From the NCBI GenBank assembly GCA_017395725.1, contig JAFQOB010000292.1, forward strand, positions 1-20,644: a stretch of DNA of 20,644 bases. The letters are read 5' to 3'. This stretch comes from Clostridia bacterium. GTDB lineage: Bacteria > Bacillota_A > Clostridia > Oscillospirales > CAG-272. The position numbers and the translations under genes are program-made. The first letter of the stretch is position 1; every line of letters begins with the position of its first letter. Below, piece after piece: positions 7,792-14,561 of the stretch. Below the pieces are notes generated by a model that saw nothing but the letters and a program-made list of their open reading frames with translations, did not search any database and was not told the DNA's origin.

Positions 7792-8454
7792 TTATATTTG
7801 TAAAGCCTTTACGATATCGGCAAAAATATCCTGAATAGTTCTGAGATTACCGTCACCGTCACAGCAGTGTATCATATCCCAGCCCAACTTTTCGCTTGAA
7901 TAGAGGGCGGCGGAATAGCTGTTGATAAGGTGGCTGTCGTCAGCTTCGTGAATATCCTTTACTCTTCCCGTTTGCTCTGAACGGCTGTTGATAAGAGACA
8001 TAGATACCTGAGGCTTCATTTCAAGATAGATAACTCTGTCGGGGGCGGGGAGTCCGATTTTTTTGAATTCAAAATCCCACAGCCATTCGAGAAAGCCGTT
8101 CCATTGTTCCTTAGGTAATTTTGAAAGCTGATGTACGGCATTTGCCGACGTATATCTGTTGGCTATTATATATGTGTCGTCGTCATAGTAATCCTTTGAC
8201 CAATCGGTACGGAAGCTGTAATATCTGTCCATTGTGAAAAATACAGATGCAGCATAGGCGTTTGTGTCTTCGGGATTCTTGCCAAGCTCACCCTTAAGAT
8301 ACATATCGACGAAGGCAGAGCCCTTTCCGTCATAGGTGGGGAATGAAAGCATTCTGACCTTTTTGCCCTTTTCTTTAAGGTATTTATAAAGCTGTTTGCT
8401 TTGTGTCTCTTTGCCCGAGCCGTCAAGCCCGTCTATAGCTATAAGCATTGCCAT
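7792..8454 (-). CDS. tmk: Thymidylate kinase
   Basis: Phosphorylates dTMP to dTDP, an essential step of dTTP supply. The P-loop is GLDGSGKET (9-17, Lys15). Further family features are the TMDRYYSF segment (base-binding DR motif), NRYTSANAVHQ, and a LID-like stretch NSRSEQTGRVKDIHEAD. The sequence is somewhat diverged from the B. subtilis type but all landmarks are present in 220 residues. Two ATGs are possible, at 8454 and 8448; AGGAGA about 6 bases before 8454 favours the first. It sits between ftsK/spoIIIE and the DJ-1 gene. Other deoxynucleoside-monophosphate kinases are less likely because of the DR and RYTSA motifs. Confidence 0.9.
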   Translation of the reverse strand: MAMLIAIDGLDGSGKETQSKQLYKYLKEKGKKVRMLSFPTYDGKGSAFVDMYLKGELGKNPEDTNAYAASVFFTMDRYYSFRTDWSKDYYDDDTYIIANRYTSANAVHQLSKLPKEQWNGFLEWLWDFEFKKIGLPAPDRVIYLEMKPQVSMSLINSRSEQTGRVKDIHEADDSHLINSYSAALYSSEKLGWDMIHCCDGDGNLRTIQDIFADIVKALQI

Positions 8455-8502
8455 AAAAAATCTCCTCTGTAAATTGAAAAATAGAATATTTTTAAGGGAG
8501 TG

Positions 8503-11112
8503 TTACTCTTCCTGCTTAAACGCCATTTCCATAAAATCCTGTCGGCTGATAAGGACCGAACGGGGTTTTTGACCTTCGGGAGCGCTGACAATACCTTTTT
8601 GCTCCATTTTGTCGATAAGCTTTGCGGCTCTTCCGTAACCAACGGACAGTCTTCTTTGAAGAAGGGACGTAGATATCTTGCCCGATTCGATTGCAAGCTC
8701 TACGGCAGCTCTGAACAAAGGATCGCCGTCTTCGTCGCCGCCTTCATCGCCCGAGTTACCGTTCTTTCCGTCTCCGCATCTTGCAGCCTCTTTTTCAATG
8801 CTTTCAATAACACTTGCATCGTAAGAGCTTACGCCGCTGTTGGTCTTTATAAAGTCAATAATCTTTTCTATTTCCGATTCACTTACAAACGAGCCTTGAA
8901 CACGGGCAGGCTTTGAGAAGCCTACGGGAGCATACAGCATATCGCCTCGGCCGATAAGCTTTTCTGCACCCGCAACGTCAATAATCGTACGCGAGTCAAC
9001 CTGAGACGCCATTGTAAATGCAATACGTGAGGGAACGTTAGCCTTAATAAGACCCGTAACAACGTCAACCGACGGTCTCTGAGTACCGATAACAAGGTGC
9101 ATACCTGCGGCTCTTGCTTTCTGTGCAAGACGGCAGATAGATTCTTCAACGTCTTTGGGCGACGTCATCATAAGGTCAGCCAACTCGTCGATAACTATTA
9201 CGATTTGAGGTAAAAATTCTTTGTCGGGGTCGTCAACCGTTATTCTGTTATAACTTGCAACGTCTCTTACACCTACTTCTTCAATAAGCTCAAAACGTCT
9301 GTCCATTTCTGTAACTGCCCAGTGAAGCGAGCCGGCCGCTTTCTTGGGGTCTGTTACAACGGGAACGAGCAAGTGTGGGAGACCGTTGTATATACTGAGT
9401 TCAACTTTTTTAGGGTCAATAAGTATAAGCTTAACTTCGTCGGGAGTTGCCTTATAGAGAAGGCTGACTATCATAGAGTTAATGCATACCGATTTACCCA
9501 TACCCGTAGCACCCGCAATAAGCAAGTGGGGCATTTTTGCAATATCAAGATATATGGGAGAACCCGCAACGTCCATACCGAGACCGACGGTAACACGGCT
9601 TTTTGCATTTCTGAACTGCTGATTGTCAAGAAGCTCTTTAAGATAAACAATAGATACGTTTTTATTGGGAACTTCAACGCCTATAGCCGATTTGCCGGGA
9701 ACAGGAGCAATTCTTATACCTGTTGTTGCAAGGCTGAGGGATATATCGTCAACAAGATTTTCAATAGCACGTACTCTTACGCCTTCCTCGGGGGCAAGCT
9801 CATATCGGGTAATAGAGGGACCACGTGAAACGTCGATTATTCTTGTTTTAACCTTAAAGCTGCGCAAGGTTTCAACAAGCTTTATTGCCGTTGAACGCAT
9901 TTCCTCGCTTACGTCTTCGTTCTTAACGTTGGTTTCAAAGTTGAGAAGGCTGTAAGGTGGGAAGATATATTCTTTTACGGGAGGAACCTCTTTGGGTTCT
10001 TCTATGGGTACCTCTTTTATCTGCTTACGCTCAACCATAAGCTCAAGCTCTTTTGCATCGGGAACACTGCCGTCGTCAGATGCATCTTCGATAGCTTCAT
10101 CTTCCTCGCGGAAAATATCGTTAAGATCGATTTTTTGTTTTCCGTCAGCCTGTTCACCGTTTTGGTCGGCATTATCGAGGGTAGCCTTTTTAGGTTTTCT
10201 AAAGGGAAATATGGACTCTTTTTTGGTTGAGTTAACGTCTTGTGCAAGCTCGTCAAGAGGAACGTCGGGATTAAAGGGCTCGTCAGCCGATTCTGTGTTT
10301 TCGATATTCTTTCTGCGTTCTTTTTCTCTTAGTGCATCGTCGTAGGCTGTCATATCAACGGAAACAGACGAGTTGTCGGGCTCGAGAGCCGATTCGTCAA
10401 TGGTAAGCCTTTTCTTATCCTTTGGTGAATGCCATACCTTTTGCGTGTCTTCTTCAAAACGGTCTCTGCTTTCACGTAGCATATTTTTTATAGCTACAAA
10501 TGCAGTAGCGGGAGTAAGACCGAATATAAAGGTGGTGAAAACGAGAAGAAGAGGGATAAATATACACAGTGTCAAGGGCTTGTCTATACCTTTTACGAAT
10601 AAGGAAGAAAGGAAACCGCCGATAACACCGCCGCCCTTTAAAGCGTTGCCGTCAGTCCATAACGTAGCGGGATTTAAAGTAGCTGCCGCAGTAAATATTG
10701 TGTGTAATGATACCGATAATGAAACTAATACGAAAAGGGAAGAGAGAACCTTGAAAAAAACTGTATCGGTTTCAATGTCTTTTTTCCAAAGAAAAGCCTG
10801 AATTATAATAAGTATGGGAACCGAAAAAGCACCTACGCCAAACAAACCGCAAAGCAAAGGCTTTACAAGCTTCATACCGATAAAGCCCGAATGTGCGGTG
10901 AATATAAGACAAAATGCAACTGCAAAGCCAAGTAATCCCCATACGTAAGGAAGAATCTGGTTAAGAATACTGTCGGGGTTGCCCGGAGTTTTTGGCTTGT
11001 TTGTGTTTTTATTTACCGACTGCCCTTTGGTGTTCTTTTTTGCAGGAGTTTTTTTCTGTTGTTCGGGAGTCTGTTTTTTTGTATTTACTTTTTTATATTT
11101 GTAAGTAGCCAT
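8503..11112 (-). CDS. FtsK/SpoIIIE family DNA translocase
   Basis: A membrane-anchored, hexameric ATP-driven motor that moves chromosomal DNA through the division or sporulation septum. The N-terminus is a basic Lys/Thr/Gln-rich stretch, followed by about four membrane segments (roughly 50-72, 85-110, 118-145, 160-200). A charged acidic linker runs from about 220 to 390. The motor has Walker A GATGMGKS at 534-541 (Lys540) and Walker B IVIVIDELAD with Asp642-Glu643. The last about 75 residues (DPLFRAAVELAIESGKISTS to SVLI) are the winged-helix gamma domain that reads polar DNA motifs. At 869 residues it is slightly longer than B. subtilis SpoIIIE. AGAGGA precedes the ATG, and it starts 34 bases after uppP. 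SpoIIIE and vegetative SftA/FtsK roles cannot be separated here; the membrane anchor favours SpoIIIE. Confidence 0.95.
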   Translation of the reverse strand: MATYKYKKVNTKKQTPEQQKKTPAKKNTKGQSVNKNTNKPKTPGNPDSILNQILPYVWGLLGFAVAFCLIFTAHSGFIGMKLVKPLLCGLFGVGAFSVPILIIIQAFLWKKDIETDTVFFKVLSSLFVLVSLSVSLHTIFTAAATLNPATLWTDGNALKGGGVIGGFLSSLFVKGIDKPLTLCIFIPLLLVFTTFIFGLTPATAFVAIKNMLRESRDRFEEDTQKVWHSPKDKKRLTIDESALEPDNSSVSVDMTAYDDALREKERRKNIENTESADEPFNPDVPLDELAQDVNSTKKESIFPFRKPKKATLDNADQNGEQADGKQKIDLNDIFREEDEAIEDASDDGSVPDAKELELMVERKQIKEVPIEEPKEVPPVKEYIFPPYSLLNFETNVKNEDVSEEMRSTAIKLVETLRSFKVKTRIIDVSRGPSITRYELAPEEGVRVRAIENLVDDISLSLATTGIRIAPVPGKSAIGVEVPNKNVSIVYLKELLDNQQFRNAKSRVTVGLGMDVAGSPIYLDIAKMPHLLIAGATGMGKSVCINSMIVSLLYKATPDEVKLILIDPKKVELSIYNGLPHLLVPVVTDPKKAAGSLHWAVTEMDRRFELIEEVGVRDVASYNRITVDDPDKEFLPQIVIVIDELADLMMTSPKDVEESICRLAQKARAAGMHLVIGTQRPSVDVVTGLIKANVPSRIAFTMASQVDSRTIIDVAGAEKLIGRGDMLYAPVGFSKPARVQGSFVSESEIEKIIDFIKTNSGVSSYDASVIESIEKEAARCGDGKNGNSGDEGGDEDGDPLFRAAVELAIESGKISTSLLQRRLSVGYGRAAKLIDKMEQKGIVSAPEGQKPRSVLISRQDFMEMAFKQEE

Positions 11113-11146
11113 TTTTTCCTCTTTAGTTTTGGTTTTTCTGTATTTT

Positions 11147-11974
11147 TTAACCGAATATTATTGCAAGGATACCGACAACCCAGCAATAATACGAGAACAT
11201 TCTGAAGTTGGATTTTTTGGATATGTAAATGAGTAATTTCATTGCCAGTACACCGACGACAGCGGCGGCAACGGTTCCCGCGATATAGGGAACGATATCG
11301 GTCTTGGCAATTGGGTTTTCTGCAATGTCTGCAAGTGAAAGTATATTTGCGCCGAGTATTGCGGGGATAGACATAATGAACGAGAATTTAACTGCAAGCT
11401 CACGCTTAAAGCCCATAAACAAGCCGCCCGTTATGGTAGAGCCCGAACGTGAAAGACCGGGAACGAGGGCGCACATCTGGCAAAGACCTATGAAAAGCGC
11501 GTGGCGGGGTTTTGTGGTGTCGAGAGCTATTGTTCCTTTTTCAAGTTTGTCTGAGATAAACAGAACAACGCCGTTGAAAAGAAGGATACAGCCGATAATC
11601 TTTGTGTAGTTTGAAAGGGCTTCAACGTAGTCTTTGAATAATACGCCCACAAACAGAGGAAGTGTCGCGATTATAACGAAGATAACAAATCTTTCAGTTT
11701 CCGTATATTCGGATAACTTGAATTTACCCTTGAATACTTTTCCGAGCATTGTGAAAACGGCGGGAACAAGGGCGAATATATCTTTATAGTATACAATAAA
11801 TACGGCGACAAGAGTGCCGAAATGAAGGAGTATATCAAATGTAAAATAGGACGATTCAAGATTCTCCATACCAAACATATTTTGTGCTATGGCTAAGTGA
11901 GCCGAGCTTGAAATGGGAAGAAACTCTGCTATTCCCTGAATTATACCGTAAAGAATTGCCAAAAATATATTCAT
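11147..11974 (-). CDS. uppP: Undecaprenyl-diphosphatase (UppP/BacA)
   Basis: An integral membrane phosphatase that converts undecaprenyl diphosphate to the monophosphate, recycling the lipid carrier for peptidoglycan and other wall polymers; overexpression gives bacitracin resistance in known cases. Both active-site signatures are present: QGIAEFLPISSSAH at 13-26 (the (E/Q)xxxE motif, Gln13 and Glu17) and PGLSRSGST at 172-180 with Arg176. Hydrophobic segments fill most of the 275 residues, the usual length. AGAGGT lies before the ATG. It is the first gene of the eight-gene minus-strand series and shares its upstream region with the divergent TauE-like genes. Confidence 0.95.
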   Translation of the reverse strand: MNIFLAILYGIIQGIAEFLPISSSAHLAIAQNMFGMENLESSYFTFDILLHFGTLVAVFIVYYKDIFALVPAVFTMLGKVFKGKFKLSEYTETERFVIFVIIATLPLFVGVLFKDYVEALSNYTKIIGCILLFNGVVLFISDKLEKGTIALDTTKPRHALFIGLCQMCALVPGLSRSGSTITGGLFMGFKRELAVKFSFIMSIPAILGANILSLADIAENPIAKTDIVPYIAGTVAAAVVGVLAMKLLIYISKKSNFRMFSYYCWVVGILAIIFG

Positions 11975-12007
11975 AACGCTACCTCTAAATAAGATTATAT
12001 TTAATAT

Positions 12008-12036
12008 ATAATAACATATTACTTAGAAAATTACAA
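12008..12036 (-). promoter_or_regulatory. Candidate sigma-A promoter for the uppP operon
   Basis: On the minus strand, TTGTAA (12031-12036) and TATTAT (12008-12013) are separated by 17 bases, with TG one base before the -10 box. The -10 lies about 34 bases from the uppP ATG. The region is A/T-rich, so a chance match is possible. Confidence 0.5.
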
Positions 12037-12068
12037 TAGATATCGCAATAAAAAAGGAGAATTAAGAA

Positions 12069-12431
12069 ATGGCGCAGATTGTACCGATAGTGATTGCGGG
12101 AATAGGTGCAGGGTTTGTGAACGGTTTACTTGGAACAGGGGGCGGAATTGTGCTTATTTTTGCGCTGAATTATATGTTGAAAGGGGAGAAGAATAAGGAT
12201 ATATATGCTTTCACATTATGCGTAACCTTGGCGCTTTCTGTTGTTTCGCTTTTTGTGTACGTAGGAAAGGGGGCAGTTAATTTTACCGAGAGTGTGAGAT
12301 ATGGAGTGGCGGCGATTCCGGGAGGGATTATCGGGGCGTATTTGCTTGACAGGCTTAACGGAAAGATAGTGAAGAGGATATTTGCCGTATTGCTTATAGT
12401 GGCGGGAGCGAATATGGCAGGATTGTTTTAA
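12069..12431 (+). CDS. Half-length TauE/SafE family membrane protein, first of a pair
   Basis: About 120 residues with roughly four membrane segments, beginning IVIAGIGAGFVNGLLGTGGG, the glycine-rich opening motif of the TauE/SafE (sulfite/sulfoacetate exporter, DUF81) family. Full-length family members are about 250 residues and carry two such repeats; this protein equals one repeat. The next gene supplies a second repeat, so the two probably form a heteromeric transporter, exporting sulfite or another small anion. GGAG lies 10 bases before the ATG. The coding strand is unusually G-rich, with AGG arginine codons that the adjacent ribosomal genes avoid. The substrate is unknown. Confidence 0.82.
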   Translation: MAQIVPIVIAGIGAGFVNGLLGTGGGIVLIFALNYMLKGEKNKDIYAFTLCVTLALSVVSLFVYVGKGAVNFTESVRYGVAAIPGGIIGAYLLDRLNGKIVKRIFAVLLIVAGANMAGLF

Positions 12432-12443
12432 GGGAGAGGGAAT

Positions 12444-12830
12444 ATGTTTGATTTTGTAATAGGAATTTTGATAGCGGCTTTGGCGGGAATGGGAGTAGGC
12501 GGAGGGGGACTTTTGGTGTTGTATCTTGTTTTTATAAAGGATATGGCACAGCTTGAGGCGCAGGGGATAAATTTGGTGTTTTTTGTGTTTGCGGCAGCAT
12601 CTTCGCTTTTGTATCATATAAGGAAGAGGGAGATAAGGTGGAGACTTGTAATAATGGTTATATGTTTTGGCGTTGCGGGAGCGTATATGGGAGCTAAGAC
12701 GGCGGCGGCACTTGACCCGCAGTTGATTAGAAGGCTGTTTGGGTGGCTGATGACTGTTTCGGGAGTTATTGTACTGTTCGGCGGAAAGCTAAAGAGAATA
12801 AAAAATAATTTTTTTCGAAAAAGGGGTTGA
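12444..12830 (+). CDS. Half-length TauE/SafE family membrane protein, second of a pair
   Basis: A 128-residue membrane protein beginning FDFVIGILIAALAGMGVGGGGLLVLYLVF, again the glycine-rich TauE/SafE opening, followed by INLVFFVFAAASSLLYHIRKREIRW and further hydrophobic segments near 70-90 and 98-118. It ends in a basic tail (KLKRIKNNFFRKRG). It starts 12 bases after the first half-protein with GGGAGAGGG in front of the ATG, so the two are translated together. Its stop codon overlaps the -35 box of the ribosomal protein promoter. The family is recognisable; the transported anion is not. Confidence 0.82.
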   Translation: MFDFVIGILIAALAGMGVGGGGLLVLYLVFIKDMAQLEAQGINLVFFVFAAASSLLYHIRKREIRWRLVIMVICFGVAGAYMGAKTAAALDPQLIRRLFGWLMTVSGVIVLFGGKLKRIKNNFFRKRG

Positions 12831-12855
12831 CATATTGGAAAGAATGTGGTAATAT
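12827..12855 (+). promoter_or_regulatory. Sigma-A promoter of rplJ-rplL
   Basis: TTGACA (12827-12832, perfect) and TAATAT (12850-12855) are separated by 17 bases, with TG one base before the -10. The -35 box overlaps the stop codon of the preceding gene. Transcription would start about 12862, just before the L10 leader. Confidence 0.75.
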
Positions 12856-12861
12856 ACTTGG

Positions 12862-13000
12862 GTAATCTAAAGACAGCAGGTATCACAGTAAATCCTGCCG
12901 AGGATGAAAACAATCGAATTTATGAGAATATGAATTGGTTTGCTTTCTGTCGGTGTGTTGTGTGAACGCTGCAAGAAAGCATTTTTTGATTCAGGAGGTG
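12862..13000 (+). ncRNA. Ribosomal protein L10 leader
   Basis: The untranslated leader contains AAAGACAGCAGG (12869-12880) and CCTGCCGAGGA (12894-12904). The GCAGG (12876-12880) and CCTGC (12894-12898) segments pair, reproducing the conserved L10 leader core that binds the L10(L12)4 complex and represses its own operon. The leader ends in a terminator hairpin just before the rplJ ribosome binding site. Identification is from the conserved core and position before rplJ. Confidence 0.85.
12941..12987 (+). terminator. Attenuator-like terminator in the L10 leader
   Basis: TGCTTTCT (12941-12948) pairs with AGAAAGCA (12974-12981) and six T follow. It lies 20 bases before the rplJ start codon. In Firmicutes L10 leaders such a hairpin is thought to stop transcription when L10 is in excess; that role is inferred here. 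Confidence 0.75.
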
Positions 13001-13006
13001 AAACCC

Positions 13007-13540
13007 ATGCCGAGCGCAAAAATATTGGAACAGAAGAAAGCGGTTGTAGCAGAACTTTCAGAAAAGTTGAAGAATGCGACTGCAGGTGTAGTAGTAAACT
13101 ATTCCGGTATCACAGTTGAGAACGATACAAAGCTTCGTGCAGAACTCCGTAAAGCCAATGTTGAATATAAAGTATACAAGAACACTTTGACAGCAAGAGC
13201 ATGCGAAGAAGCAGGACTCGGAGGTCTTAAGGACCAGTTCGAAGGTATGACAGCTATCGCAATCAGCGCTGAGGACCCCATTGCTCCCGCAAAGATTCTT
13301 AAGGAATATGCAGACAAGCTTGATACATTTGAGATCAAGGCAGGCTTCCTTGACGGAGAAGTAATGGATAAGGACCAGGTAATAGCCCTTGCAGATATTC
13401 CTTCAAAGGAAGTTCTCATTGGACGTATCGTTGGCAGCCTTATGTCTTCTCTTTACGGCTTTGCATACGGATTGCAGGCTATTATCGACAAGAACGGCGA
13501 AGGTGCGGCTGAACCCGCAGCAGAAGCAACAGAAGCTTAA
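13007..13540 (+). CDS. rplJ: 50S ribosomal protein L10
   Basis: L10 anchors the L7/L12 stalk to 23S rRNA at the GTPase centre of the large subunit. The N-terminus (MPSAKILEQKKAVVAELSEK), the YSGITV segment and LRKANVEYKVYKNTL are typical; the C-terminus is an alanine- and glutamate-rich helix that binds L12 dimers. The 177 residues follow from an ATG at 13007 preceded by AGGAGGTG at 12993-13000. An open frame extends upstream to 12935 but lies inside the regulatory leader, so the later start is correct. It is the first gene of a two-gene operon with rplL, controlled by the leader. Confidence 0.97.
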   Translation: MPSAKILEQKKAVVAELSEKLKNATAGVVVNYSGITVENDTKLRAELRKANVEYKVYKNTLTARACEEAGLGGLKDQFEGMTAIAISAEDPIAPAKILKEYADKLDTFEIKAGFLDGEVMDKDQVIALADIPSKEVLIGRIVGSLMSSLYGFAYGLQAIIDKNGEGAAEPAAEATEA

Positions 13541-13600
13541 GCCAGAGCTTCAAACTAAAATTACAAATAATTATAATATCTATATTGGAGGTATAATAAA

Positions 13601-13969
13601 ATGGCAAACATTGAAAATATCATAGAAGAATTAAAATCTCTTACAATTCTTGAACTTGCAGACCTCGTAAAGAAGGTTGAAGAAGAATTCGGCGTATCTG
13701 CAGCTCCCGTAGCAGTAGCAGGTGCAGCAGCTCCCGCTGCAGCAGCAGCTGAAGAAAAGACAGAATTCGACGTAGTACTGAAGGAAGCAGGCGCTAAGAA
13801 GCTTGACGTAATCAAGGCAGTTCGTGAAATCACAGGTCTTGGACTTAAGGACGCTAAGGATCTTGTTGAAGCAGCTCCCAAGGTAGTTAAGGAAGCAGCA
13901 CCCAAGGATATGGCTGAAAGCATTAAGAAGCAGCTTGAAGAAGCTGGCGCAGTTGTTGAACTTAAGTAA
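13601..13969 (+). CDS. rplL: 50S ribosomal protein L7/L12
   Basis: L7/L12 forms the mobile stalk that recruits translational GTPases. The N-terminal dimerisation domain (about 1-33, [17 protein letters not shown]), the alanine-rich hinge (about 34-52) and the C-terminal globular domain with [33 protein letters not shown] and [11 protein letters not shown] are all clear. At 122 residues it has the normal size. GGAGGT precedes the ATG, which is 60 bases after rplJ. No T-rich terminator is visible between this gene and the tRNA-Ser gene 91 bases downstream. Confidence 0.98.
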   Translation: MANIENIIEELKSLTILELADLVKKVEEEFGVSAAPVAVAGAAAPAAAAAEEKTEFDVVLKEAGAKKLDVIKAVREITGLGLKDAKDLVEAAPKVVKEAAPKDMAESIKKQLEEAGAVVELK

Positions 13970-14007
13970 TATAAGTTTAGCGTAGAAAAAAGAAAAATAT
14001 TGACTTT

Positions 14008-14038
14008 GGCGAGTTCCGTAGGAAATACGGGACTTGCC
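14008..14038 (+). other. Hairpin without T-tract between rplL and tRNA-Ser
   Basis: GGCGAGTTCCGT (14008-14019) and ACGGGACTTGCC (14027-14038) form a 12-bp stem with two G-U pairs and a 7-base loop. The following bases are GAGGTAAAATATT, so intrinsic termination is not supported. It could stabilise the rplL mRNA end or be a processing site for a transcript running into the tRNA. TTGACT lies just before it, but no matching -10 is visible at a normal distance. Confidence 0.5.
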
Positions 14039-14060
14039 GAGGTAAAATATTAAATAGAAT

Positions 14061-14152
14061 GCAGAGATGGCTGAGCTGGTCTAAGGCGCACGACTGGAAA
14101 TCGTGTGAACGCTAATACCGTTCCGAGAGTTCGAATCTCTCTCTCTGCGCCA
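14061..14152 (+). tRNA. tRNA-Ser(GGA)
   Basis: Acceptor GCAGAGA (14061-14067) pairs with TCTCTGC (14142-14148), then G discriminator and encoded CCA (14150-14152). The anticodon arm is CACGA/TCGTG around CTGGAAA, giving anticodon GGA. A long variable arm (GAACG...CGTTC) is typical of class II serine tRNAs. The T-arm is GAGAG TTCGAAT CTCTC. Confidence 0.97.
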
Positions 14153-14184
14153 AAAATCGACAGGTTTTGACCTGTCGATTTTTT
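14153..14184 (+). terminator. Intrinsic terminator of tRNA-Ser
   Basis: AAAATCGACAGGT (14153-14165) and ACCTGTCGATTTT form a long stem with a 4-base loop, ending in six T (14179-14184). It begins immediately after the CCA end of the tRNA. Confidence 0.93.
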
Positions 14185-14186
14185 AT

Positions 14187-14355
14187 CCATTGCGAAAGCA
14201 ATGGTATATCATCACGCGCAAGCGTGCATCTCATCACCGAAGGTGTATATCATCAGCCGCAGGCTGCATTTCTTTTCGCAATGATGATATACAAAACTTC
14301 GTTTTGATGATATGCAATTCCTGCGGAATTGATGATATACACGGCTTTCGCCGTG
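14187..14355. repeat. Array of eight mini-hairpins with 8-nt linkers, polarity inverted in the middle
   Basis: Hairpins lie at 14187-14204, 14213-14226, 14235-14245, 14254-14266, 14267-14283 (degenerate), 14292-14306, 14315-14331 and 14340-14355. Linkers in the left half are TATATCAT, CATCTCAT and TATATCAT; in the right half they are the reverse-complement type ATGATATA, ATGATATG and ATGATATA. Each linker is 8 bases, but none separates hairpins 4 and 5. The stems differ in sequence but begin CA and end TG. Left-half loops on the plus strand are GAAA, GCAA, GAA and GCA; right-half loops are their complements (TTC, TGC, TTTC), so the same loops appear on the minus strand. The fifth hairpin is nearly the reverse complement of the first. 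No protein is encoded. Confidence 0.9.
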
Positions 14356-14421
14356 ATTTATGTAAGAGTTCGAATTCATATTCAATAATGCCGAAAATAT
14401 CTTTTTTTGTAGCACATAGAC

Positions 14422-14457
14422 AAAAAAATATCCACCCGTTTGGGTGGATATTTTTTT
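14422..14457. terminator. Bidirectional terminator in the gene-free island
   Basis: Seven A, TATCCACCC, loop GTTT, GGGTGGATA and seven T form a perfect 16-bp inverted repeat. It would stop transcription from both sides. No gene ends directly at it; on the minus strand a fragment resembling the tRNA-Ser 3' end lies just upstream of it. Confidence 0.88.
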
Positions 14458-14465
14458 GGCAAGAA

Positions 14466-14483
14466 GCAGAGAGAGATTCGAAC
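14466..14483 (-). pseudogene. Inverted fragment of the tRNA-Ser 3' end
   Basis: The minus strand reads GTTCGAATCTCTCTCTGC, which matches the T-loop, T-stem and acceptor 3' strand of the tRNA-Ser at 14130-14148 apart from one missing CT dinucleotide. A GCCA and a terminator follow on the same strand after six unrelated bases, as if copied from a tRNA tail. No 5' half of a tRNA is visible. Confidence 0.55.
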
Positions 14484-14561
14484 AGGGCAATCAGCGAAGC
14501 GGGCAACGCCCGAGGAGTACTCTGGTTTGTGCTTTTCAATAAAAAAATATAAGACTTGTGC

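Noticed and set aside
12935..13006. Upstream extension of rplJ
   Set aside because: The extra 24 codons lie in the L10 leader and its terminator, and the AGGAGGTG ribosome binding site is placed for the ATG at 13007.
14187..14355. CRISPR array
   Set aside because: The constant part is only 8 bases, the variable parts are self-complementary and 11-18 bases long, and no cas genes are near.
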